Assembly (NCBI GenBank): GCA_032622095.1
Contig: CP136065.1
Coordinates: 215,926,151-215,990,150, forward strand
Length of the DNA stretch: 64,000 nucleotides
Direction of reading: 5' to 3'
Origin: Siphonodentalium dalli
Taxonomy: Eukaryota > Mollusca > Scaphopoda > Gadilida > Siphonodentaliidae
The stretch's first letter is position 1. Each line of letters opens with the position of its first letter. Below the pieces are notes generated by a model. The model made no database searches, had not been told where the DNA came from, and was given only the letters and a program-made list of their open reading frames with translations. Both the position numbers and the translations under genes were made by a program. Shown in pieces: positions 40,301-52,300 of the stretch.

Positions 40301-43300
40301 CTCAATAGAACCATACAAATATGATATCATTGGAACCGGCTCCTTGACCACATTGTGATAGTTACAGTTATGCCCTGTGCCAATGCATTCTCTTATATAT
40401 GCGAGTCGACCATAGGTCGCCTCGCATATATAAGAGAATGCATTGGCCTAAAAAAAAATTCTTACATTCTTTAACAATTTTATAATTTTTAATGTGTTAA
40501 GCCAATGCATTCTCTTATATATGCGAGGCGACCTATGGTCGACTCGCATATATAAGAGAATGCATTGGCACAGGGCCCTTCTGTTGGGTAAAGGGTTAAA
40601 GGTGCCTATTATGCTCACTAATAACTTTTAAGTCCAGAACCTATTGGCTTTTATGCATTTATACTTGGAACAAAATAAACACGCAAATATATATTATACT
40701 AGGCCATTAAATATAATATCTCTGTTCTCAGGCAAATACGTATGGGAAATTGGATGACGCCTCCTGACGGATGGAGACTTTTTATTTTATCCAAGAATTC
40801 TAGAAATTAATGGATATATGGTTAATTCTATGGTAAAAAATCCCTACAATTTGCCAACCAATGTATAGAATTTATCCTCCCATGACATTTAACCACTATG
40901 TCTTCAACAGAGACCTAATCTAAATTTCTAGTGGATAAATTGGAGGAAGAGTTTTGAACTTTGAAAATTCTGGTTAAAAATGCAAATAACATTTTTGATG
41001 AGACCCTGTTTTGGGGGATGAGGGAGGTGCCTGAGAACGCAGCTTTTTTGTTATTATTTATTTGGCCTTTAAAATATTAACCCTTCCATGACTGAAGCTT
41101 CCAGAAATTTTTGCGAAAACCCTGTGCCAATGCATTCTCTTATATGCGAGTCTCCCATAGGGAGCCTCGATTATATAAGACAATACATTTGGTCTAACAA
41201 TATTTACATTGACTTTGTAAGCCAGTGCATGCTCTTATATATGCGTGGTTCCCTATGGGAGACTCACATATATATAAGAATGCACTGGCACAGGATCCCG
41301 TCATGAAAGGTTTAAGATATGTTCTAAAAAGACGTACAAATTTGACAGAAAATATTACCACAGAAAAAGTTACCACAGGTCACATAGATTCTCCAGTCCT
41401 GAACAATAATTACTGTTTGTAATACTGCCGTAAGTGCATACTATGTTTTTTTTAATGTTTCTAATATTTTGATGTGCTATACCTGTACATGTATCTTGCG
41501 ATACAAAATTAATTTAGCTTCATGTGCTAGTTTTTGTTGGCCATCTTGAACTAGGTAATAAAAACTACATTTTCATTGTGTATATTGTGTTAAAGTGATG
41601 TGAAACACTGCAGTAGGGTGATCAAATAGAAACGGAGAATAATCTTGCTCAAAGTAGTTATTTTTACAAATATTATATCCAAATTGGCAACGCACATCGT
41701 CATTCTTAAACGTTAATTAATGGGAGTTATTCTCGAAGGTGAAATCGTTTTTTTAGTTTGTTTATCACAGATAGTTGCGTCCCGATTCAAGGAGTCAATA
41801 TTTACAATTGAGGGTAGTTCAAACGATGATTTCTATGGAGGTGTATGGTCGATTTGCTTGAAATTTTCGGCGATGTTACTAATATGCTACATTCCTCCAG
41901 TTGACATAGTGCCTGAATGGTAACTTATCAGTTTCACATACTCAAATAAGTACATAATATGTCTTTAATAATTTAACATACGTTCTTTCAAAGCTGTGTT
42001 TTTCAGGAAAGTCTCGCAAAGCTGAGAAAACTTTGTGAATCCAGGGAGTTTGCCAACTTCAGAAATGCATGCCTTGGCAGTTTCCTCATAGAGACCCCTG
42101 GGAAGGCATTCAGAATATAAATAGTGAAGCGTCGTCTGCAGAACATCCTCTTTTAACCCTGTTAATGGTGGCGGTGTTTTCGTCCAATCAATATCTGGTG
42201 CATTGATACCAAGGATGATGGAATGCACACGAAACTGCAAAATTATAAAATAACATTGTTGGTGGTAAATATATACAGTAATGCCCTAAATAATCGACTC
42301 ATTAACCCCACAGTAGAATTATGGGTAATTTTTCAGGATTTAGTCGGAAATATGGCTTGTTGCCATTCATCAGAAAGCTCCGTGAGAGTCGATTATTTAG
42401 GGAATTACTGTAGAGCCACACTGGTGTCAGTTTAGATTAGTGATAATTTCATGAGAATGGCTGACATAACTTTACCATGAGATCTTTACTCATTTTTGAC
42501 TGGCAGTCAGTCAGTAAATAAATAAACAAAATATTTATGATTCAGATAGGCTTTTTGGATAATGTAATTAAATTGATGGCACATGGTAGATGTCAAAGGA
42601 TAAACAGCATCATTCTCAAAATATAAAAAACATCACTGAGTGCTAAAAAACAAGTAGCGAGGATTGCCGAGGAAGAGGAAGCCTAATGATTAATTATAAC
42701 AGCCATGTTAATTAGCAGAAATATGCTTTGTCTAAAAATTGCATATGCCAAAAATATTTCCTCAGCTAAAAAGCCTAGGATCCACATAGTTGCATGCTCT
42801 ACACATAAAACTTCAGTTTAAAATTGGAATCTGGTCAATTGTCATGGCAGACTGGTTGGATCTGGCTTAATATTGCTGATTATCAAGATTGGTCTCGTTA
42901 TCTCAGTAGTCCTTGGCATTCAACAATGAACTTTTGGTGTCTACAGACTTTCACAATGCGACACTGAGACAATGTCTTTCAATTTTGCACAAAACATTGT
43001 CAGGCACTGTAATTTGCCTTGGCTAATAAATAGCTGTCAAACTTTCTTTGTCTTTGAATTATCCCTAACATGGCTGAGGGCCAGAGCCTGAGGCTATAAA
43101 CTGTATATCATTTGTTTGAGATGTTCTGATAAGGCGCAAATTGAATTTCAATAACAGAGAAGTAGTGTTGGGCATCTTGCTCTTGTTCCGCTAATATTTT
43201 AGCTAATCTAGTTAATTTTATTAATAGAGATGCTAGACCTGAGTTTATAACTTTTTAAATGAGATGAACCTAAGCATGTTGCAAAGAGAGAGAGGAGAAG

Positions 43301-46300
43301 GAAATGATGTATGTACTTACCTCTCTCCCTGAATCTGCAGTGATGGTAACATCGGAGAAATATCCTTCTTCCAGTGCATTGAGGAATGAGAATGGAATAT
43401 CTTGCTTCGGATCACATGACGCTACCTGAAACAAGAGCATATTCATTGTTCCAAATGTAGACTTGAACAAAGGCCCATCTGAAGTGATGGTACAAAGACA
43501 GAGTTCAAAATCAAACTCAGCCTTAGTTTTCAACAAATGGCCATAACTCTGGTGAAAATTGGAGAGTGGAACCCAAATTTGAGCATGATCTGTACTTTGT
43601 GCTGGTAAACCCACATGCCAAATTTCATTTCATTCAGCTGAGCTAACTAAAGTTATCATCCGGAAACTAAAATATGGACAGACTCATAACATAATACGTC
43701 CTGATTTTTTAAAACAGGCATACAAAAATGTTCACAATAATACTTAACCCTTTGAAATCGACTGGCCGCAAAAGTGGCCAGCCAGAAAACGTTCATACAC
43801 CTGACTGGCTGCTTTTGCTGTCAATAGCATTCGGTGACGTCATAAACATATGTAGCATGTTTATATGTGTTACAACCATTGGTATATCCACTTATATCTA
43901 TGTAAATGATTCCCAGGAACTTCAGCAGTGCTATGGGTGCATTTGTATGGGTTTGTTGCCGACCAGTTGGGGTTGGAAAATATGCGCATAGCGCCGAATT
44001 CAACAAACGTACATTATTTGAAGCGATTCGCGTAACGCTATACATTGTTGAGCGGTTTGCAGGATTGTAGAAAGACACAATTTCGATCAATCTTATGGGT
44101 TTAAATTATTCTTGTATACATAATAAGAGTTCTGGCATATGCGAGGAAGGCGCAGTCACTTATTTGAGTCGATTTGTTCGCGCATGCGCTTAAGATACAA
44201 TGATAAATGTATGGGTTTTCACAATCACACCAAGGATCCCCACAACACATGAGTTTGCATCATACAGTTACCCGGTACTTGTTTTGACATTGCATCAGAG
44301 TAGTCCTGTGGAAAAGGGTTGCATGGTCACAATATCATCTAGTGCGATCTACTTGCGCGTGCGCATTACAAACATGTGTCAAATCTTGCTTATTGAGCAA
44401 TTCTATAAGTTTAAGACCTGTGGCACCATTTGAGCATGACCATCACCATGTCCCTATGCGATGTATAAAATGGGACATAATACCATTGTATGCACAGGGA
44501 AATGGTATCATTCGATCACTTGGGGTATATGCTTAGGCTTAGCAACCATTGATACCGTTAAATACAAGTTGGGTTCACTCTTCTGAGTTCTGACCAGATA
44601 TATCTAAAATTTCACAACATGAAATTGACTGCATAGAAAACTCAGTTTTTAGCGCTGAATTACGACGCTATAAGCTATAATTGCATATTACTTCCAATTC
44701 CGGGTAGTTGCATAGAAACCGTTACCAGGGAGTGATCGTGTGGCAAAGTTTACCAATCTTAAAAATACTCTGTGGTCCACTGGAACATAACTGTAAAGTT
44801 TGTGACCTGTGGCACCATTTGAACATAACCATCACCATGTGCATGCCATGGAATGTCTAAATTGGGGCATAATACAACTAAATACACAGGGCAATGATGT
44901 CATTCTACCATTTGGGGTATTTGCTTAGCAACCGTTGCTACCCTTAGATACAAGTTAGGTTCACTCTTCTGGTCAGATATATCTCAAATTTCACAATAGG
45001 GTATTGACTGCCTCAAAAATGCCACTTCCTTGGGCTGAATTATGACGATAAAGCTATAATTGTATTTTACTTTCCATATGGGGTAGTTGCCTAGCAACCA
45101 TTACCAGGGAGTGACCATGTGGCAATGTGACCAGATCTTAAAATAATCAGTAGTCCATGGGGAACATGCCTCTAAAGTTTCAGACATGTGGCACCACTTG
45201 AACATAAACAACACTGTACGCCTAAAAACTGCATACTATAAGTCAAAATACCACTGGGAGTCCAGGGTCAGGGTGTCGATCGTTGTGGGGAGCCAGGGTT
45301 CAAAGGGTTAAGATGTGACAGGCAAGATGGTTAATCCCATTTTGAAATACTACTGGAACGTGCTAAACTTAACCTTCTACGAAGAAAAAATATGTAGGAT
45401 TCAAGCTACAGTTAGCGTTCCAGTATGGTAGCAGGATCAACCATTTCACCTTGTAGTTATGTCCTAGGCACAGCTGAGATATCCAGGACTGCATATATAC
45501 GCAACATTGTCACTTCACTAATGTTGGCTTCTACACTTAACTGGTTTGATTTTAGTCAAATAAACCATTAATAAAGTCTTACATTTATAATTTAAACTAC
45601 ATGATATGTTAAACATGGTATTGTCATATATGCTGAAAGCAATGTAAAACAATTAATCGAAATTGTTGGAATTTTAGCTACATATATTCTAGATAGGGAG
45701 GGTAATAACAAAGCCAGAACAAACAACATGCTGGATTAAATAAGGAATAACGCTTTTAAGAATGCTTAGAGAAATTGGTTAATTTGGCATTTGAAAACCT
45801 TTAAAAGCTGCCTCATTTACACTATATTCACCCTCATTATTTCTAATAACGAGTTTAAAGGGGTACTGTACACTAAATCCGACCATTTATGGGACCATCT
45901 CCTTTTATCCTCAACAGAATATATGCAACAAAAGAATGAATATGAGCAATGGATTAGTGTAAAATACACTCATGTGCTGTATGATTGATACAAACAACAT
46001 GGTAATTATAATGATGAAAGTGTCAATGACACTGTAGCTCAACTTAGGTAAGGGAATAATTTAATGGTTGACAGTAAATGGAGGAATAGGAAAGGTGCTA
46101 ATTGAAATGTCTAACCTACATGTATGATGTAGCTGTGCCAAAGGATTTAGTCATGCAAAGAGTAAATCCAAGATGGCTGCTGGTGGCCATGTTTTTTGGC
46201 TGAATGACCTCAAAATGACTCGTTCCCATCTACATGTCATTGTTAACATCCATGACAAATTTCATGAAGATCCGACTAAAGCTACTACCTGCAGCCCGAG

Positions 46301-49300
46301 CCAAAGGATTTAGTCATGTAAAGAGTCAAATCCAAGATGGCTGCTGGCGGCCATGTTTTTTGGCCGAACGACCACAAAATGACTCGTTCCCATCTACATT
46401 TCAATATTAACATCCATGACAAATTTCATGATTATCAGTCGAATAGTACGACCTGTAGCCCGCACCAATGGATTTAATTTTTAAATCCAAGATGGCCTCC
46501 AGCAGCCATGTTTTTTGGCTGAATAACCTCAAAAGGACTTGTTCCCATCTACATGTCATTGTTAACATCCATGACAAATTTCATGAAGATCCAACTAAAG
46601 GTACGACCTGAGCCCGCGCCAAAGGATTTAGTCATGTAAAGAGTAAAATCCAAGATAGCTGCTGGCGGCCATGTTTTTTGGCCGAACGACCCCAAAATCA
46701 CTCGTTCCCATCTACATGTCATTGTTAACATCCATGACAAATTTCATGAAGTTCTGACCAAAGCTACAACCTGTAGCCCGCGCCAAAGAATTTAGTCATG
46801 CAAAGAGTAAAATCCAAGATGGCTGCTGGCGGCCATGTTTTTTGGCTGAACGACCCCAAAATCACTCGTTCCCATCTACATGTCAATATTAACATCCATG
46901 ACAAATTTGATGATGATCAGACGAACAGCACGACCTGTAGCCCGAGCCAATGGATTGAATTTTGAAATCCAAAATGGCCACCAGCGGCCATGTTTTTTGG
47001 CCGAATGACCCCAAAATGACTCGTTCCATCTACATGTCAATGTCAACATTCATGACAAAATTCATAAAGATCAGACCATAGGTACGACCTGTAGCCCGCG
47101 CCAAAGGATTTAGTCATGCAAAGAGTAAAATACATGATGGCTGCCATGTTTTTTGGCCAAACAACTCCAAAATCACTCGTTCCCATCTACATGTCATTGT
47201 TAACATCCATGACAAATTTCATGAAGTTCTGATAAAAACTACGACCTGTAGCCTGTGCCAAAGGATTTAGTCATGCAAAGAGTAAAATCCAAGATGGCTG
47301 CCAGCGGCCATGTTTTTTGGCCGTATGACCCCAAAATGACTCGTTCCCATATACATGTCAATATCAATATTCATGACAAATTTCATAAAGGTCAGACCAA
47401 AGGTACGACCTGTAACCCGCGCCAAAGGATTTAGTCATGCAAAGAGTAAAATCCAAGATGGCTGCTGGCGGCCATGTTTTTTGGCCGAACGACCCCAAAA
47501 TCACTCGTTCCCATCTACATGTCATTGTTAACATCCATGACAAATTTCATGAAGTTCTGACCAAAGCTACATGTAGCCCGCGCCAAAGAATTTAGTCATG
47601 CAAAGAGTAAAATCCAAGATGGCTGCTGGTGGCCATGTTTTTTGGCTGAATGACCCCAAAATCACTCGTTCCCATCTACATGTCAATATTAACATCCATG
47701 ACAAATTTAATGATGATCAGATGAAGAGCACGACCTGTAGCCCGCGCCAATGGATTGAATTTTGAAATCCAAAATGGCCACCAGCGGCCATGTTTTTTGG
47801 CCGAATGACCCCAAAATGACTCGTTCCCATCTACATGTCAATGTCAACATTCATGACAAAATTCATAAAGATCAGACCATAGGTACAACCTGTAGCCCGC
47901 GCCAAAGGATTTAGTCATGCAAAGAGTAAATCCATGATGGCTGCTGGCGGCCATGTTTTTTGGCCGAACAACCCCAAAATCACTCGTTCCCATCCACATG
48001 TCATTGTTAACATCCATGACAAATTTCATGAAGTTCTGATCAAAACTACGACCTGTAGCCTGCGCCAAAGGATATAGTCATGCAAAGAGTAAAATCCAAG
48101 ATGGCTGCCAGCGGCCATGTTTTTTGGCCGAACGACCCCAAAATGACTCGTTCCCATCTACATGTCAATATTAACATCCATGACAAATTTCGTAATGATC
48201 AGACGAACAGTACGACCTGTAGCCCGCGCCAATGGATTGAATTTTGAAATCCAAAATGGCCACCAGCGGCCATGTTTTTTGGCCGAATGACCCCAAAATG
48301 ACTCGTTCCCATCTACATGTCAATGTCAACATTCATGACAAATTTTATGATGATCGGACTAAAGGTACAACCTGTAGCCCGCGCCAAAGGATTTAGTCAT
48401 GCAAAGAGTAAAATCCAAGATGGCTGCTGGCGGCCATGTTTTTTGGCCGAACAACCCCAAAATCACTCGTTCCCATCTACATGTCATTGTTAACATCCAT
48501 GACAAATTTCATGAAGTTCCGATCAAAACTACGACCTGTAGCCTGCGCCAAATGATTTAGTCATGCAAAGAGTAAAATCCAAGATGGCTGCTGACGGCCA
48601 TGTTTTTTGGCCAAACGACCCCAAAATGACTCGTTCCCATCTACATGTCAATATTAACATCCATGACAAATTTCATGATGATCAAACGAACAGTACGACC
48701 TGTAGCCCGCGCCAATGGATTGAATTTTGAAATCCAAGATGGCCACCAGCGGCCATGTTTTTTGGCCGAATGACCCCAAAATGACTCGTTCCATCTACAT
48801 GTCAATGTCAACATTCATGCAAAATTTCATAAAGATCAGACCAAAGGTACGACCTGTAGCCCGCGCCAAAGGAAATTGTTGACGGACACACGCACACACG
48901 GACGACGGACGCCAAGCCATGGCAATAGCTCAAACTTACAAAAGTAAGTTGAGCTAAAAATGAATAAATGGCTGGAGTCATAAATTAATTTTCATTATAA
49001 TTACCATGTTGTTTGCATCATTCATAGAGCACAAGAGTGTATTTTACACTAATCCATGTCTCAAATTCATTCATTTGTTGCATATATTCTGTTAAGTATA
49101 AAAGGAGATGGTCCCACAAATGGCCGAATTTAGTTTACAGTACCCCTTTACGTCTCATGTCAACTTCAATTACATAGATCAGGAATTTCAAAAATTGGAA
49201 CAAACCTTCTGACACTGTAGCATACAACATCTGTCATAGGTAAGTAACATCAAATCATCAGAAATCTCTACCTGTTAACAAGGAAAACAAGTTAGTGTGA

Positions 49301-52300
49301 GCAATTACCTATTTAATATATATCAAAATCAATATATTAAAATATTTACATTCAATAACTAAATTTTGTCTGAGCCTGAAAGTCTTTCTGGTGATATTAG
49401 AACCATATCTATGAAAAGGTTAGAGCTCCAACATATGGCCCTCCAAACTAGAGGTGTGACTGTCCCAATGGGACGAAGGATACCCCCCGTGTTTTTTAAA
49501 TACTAAGATGTTTCACATGTCAGTAAACATTTAGTTAAAATAATAAAATAACAGTTCCAATTGCAGGTGCACAACCCTAACCCTAACCCTAATCTTAAAC
49601 CTATTACCGAAAAATTAGGAATAAAAGCTCGGACAAAATTATGCATGTTGCGAAAATGTTCTAAGTCGAAAAAGAGGAATAACTCCACACAAAAAAAGTC
49701 AGACAGACATCATAATCACAGGTGCACAGGTTCCCATGGTACTATTTATCAGTGCCAAGATTAAGAAATATTGACCTAAAAATGTAGGAATGAAAGCTCG
49801 GACAAACTTATGTATGTTACAAAAACATTTCTAAGTCGAAAAAGGGGGATAACTCCACCAAATAATGTCCGACATATGTCATAACCGCAGGTGCACAGGT
49901 TCCCACGGTACTAAATATCTGTGCCAAGTTTTAAAAAAAATTACCTAAAAATGTAGGAATAAAAGCTCGGACAAAATTTTACATGTTGCGAAAAAATTCT
50001 AAGTCGAAAAAGGGGGGATAACTCCACCAAAAAAAGTCCGACAGACGTCATAATCGCAGGTGCACAGGTTCCCATGGTGGTTGATGTCTGTGCCAAGTTT
50101 CACGGAAATTGATAAAAAAACGACTGAGAAAATCTCCGGACAAATTTGTGTCCACGGACGGACGACAGACAAGCTGATTCCAGTATATCCCCCCTAACTT
50201 CGTTGCGGGGGGTATAATTAGTGTTTTTAATTGGTTTCATGAATTGTGAAGAGGAGTGCCAAAAGATAACATCCACTTGCGACCAGATGTTATTCATGGT
50301 ATTGAAGACAGCTGGTCCTCATCTTACTGTTTTGTTCCCGCTATCAGAATTCATCATACTACTTGGGCCTTTCCAAATTGCAAATCTTGAGATTCGGACC
50401 TGCGTTGATGAGGTAAACATATTTTATTTCCAATCCTAAATTAACATGCACATATTATATAAATTCAAAAAACTATCTCTCTCCGATATTACATTTCAAG
50501 TCCTTCTCAACCGAACTAGGCCATCTCCACTCAATGGAGAGATGGCATGAAACAAAGGGGGTGTAATTTTAATATAAGAGACCTGTGTTGATAATGGAGC
50601 ATGAACTGAGATTTCATAAACAATAGATGAGTGAGTAGAAGCTATGATTAAAATATTGTTCAAAATCAAATTATGTTCATTAAAGTTATGGCACATATGC
50701 CGCGACACGGACAGACAGATGCACACCATCATTCATCAAACCATAGATTGAGTTTGTTGCAACACAAAATATTTTAATATATACGGTACCCAAAACCAGG
50801 GTGTTTGTCATAATGGCAGCTAGCAGATTTTGTAGGTTTAATTCCTGGGTGAGTTCAAATCTCTCTATGTTTGAAGAATATTTTTAATTAGGTGTCCCCT
50901 TATCATGTAAAAGTGGTAATGTAGTCATAAAAATGCAAATAAAAAATAAGTAACTTTAGTGATGTCAGAACTCTAGAGGTTATTTTGAAGTCAAGGAAAT
51001 GGATGTTGAGGTTGGACAAATTTGTCAGGTCAAATTTTCCATGAAATTCATTCATGAAGTTACATAAATTTGAATAAAACCGGAGGAAAATGCTGAATAA
51101 CACTTACCCTAAATTCAATGACATGGCCGCCATAAGTCCCCATAAACTTGAGGAGGACATGCTTTGCAGACTGCGGTGAAGCATTCACCTGAAAGAAAAA
51201 AAACACATACAAAGAGAATTCAATTGAGTTTTCAGTTAAAATTCAAGGTCATTTCACAACCATTTTAAAGTTTATCCAAGGCCCTCTATATTCAAGTTCA
51301 ATATTATTTTCAAATATGTTCTCAATGAGCAAAGCATATATCACCTAAAATCAAGGCTATTCAAGGCTCCATATCGTAACATAAGCACTTTCCAGGCCTT
51401 GGATAATTATTTGTCAAATTCAAAGTTATCCATATATTCAAGTCCCCACGGACACCTTGAGTTGAGTGGATACAATGTGGAACGGCCCGAACCAGAAATC
51501 CTTACCTCTGGCGCTCTCACTGTAGACTACTTGAATTCTGATCAGGTTGGAGGGTTTAGTATATAATCTAATAATATACTACCGTAAATAATCCCATGGA
51601 GATCATAGCTACATGTAACAAATTATCAATACATGTATTGTCAAAAACTTTTATTTTTATTAGGGTATAATTTGGTATTATATTCTGTTCATTTATTTAA
51701 GTACCTGACTACAGTAATGCCCTAATTAATCGACCCCTTAACCACAACTCTCGTGGAGAGCTTTCCGATGAATGGCAACAAGCCATATTTCCGACTAAAT
51801 CCTGAAAAGTTACCCATGATTCTGCTGTGGTTAAGGCCATAAGGGGTCGATTACTTAGGGCATTACTGTACCTGTCGGTAATGATATGACTTAGACTGCC
51901 AGATTTTAAATAATTGTTTTGAAAATATTATGTTAGTGACAGGGTCGAGTCCGGTAGTATCATGATTACATTTTTTTTTTAAATTATATATGAAATCAAG
52001 CCTGCAAATAGTTTGTCTGTCATTTGCAGAATGAGGACCCCAGATGGTAAATTTAGTGATGCTTTCTCACATGGAGGCTAGCGTCACCAAATTCACCCTC
52101 TGGGAACCTCATTCTGCTTAGGCCTCAACTGCTATAGGAGACCTAGGATCGGATAGAAGTTCCCCAGTTGAAGTTGGTGATGTTCACTCATTAGTCACCT
52201 CAATTATGCAATTTATCTTCTGAAAATTAGGGATATAGAAACTTCCCAGAAGGGGAAAAAGCAGAATGAGGGTGAATTTGCTGATCACGCTGTGTGTGAT

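Larger units (their letters stand above)
45857..49149. mobile_element. Foldback element with about 160-bp arms enclosing a satellite-bearing transposon
   Basis: Arm 45857-46017 (starting AAAGGGGTACTGTACACTAA) and arm 48989-49149 (ending GTTTACAGTACCCCTTT) are inverted copies over most of their length. Between them is the satellite element with TIRs of its own, so the structure is nested. It lies in intron 5 of the BTB gene. Confidence 0.8.

Noticed and set aside
49570-49592. Chromosome end or telomere
   Set aside because: The CCCTAA run is very short and sits inside a dispersed element in the middle of an intron.
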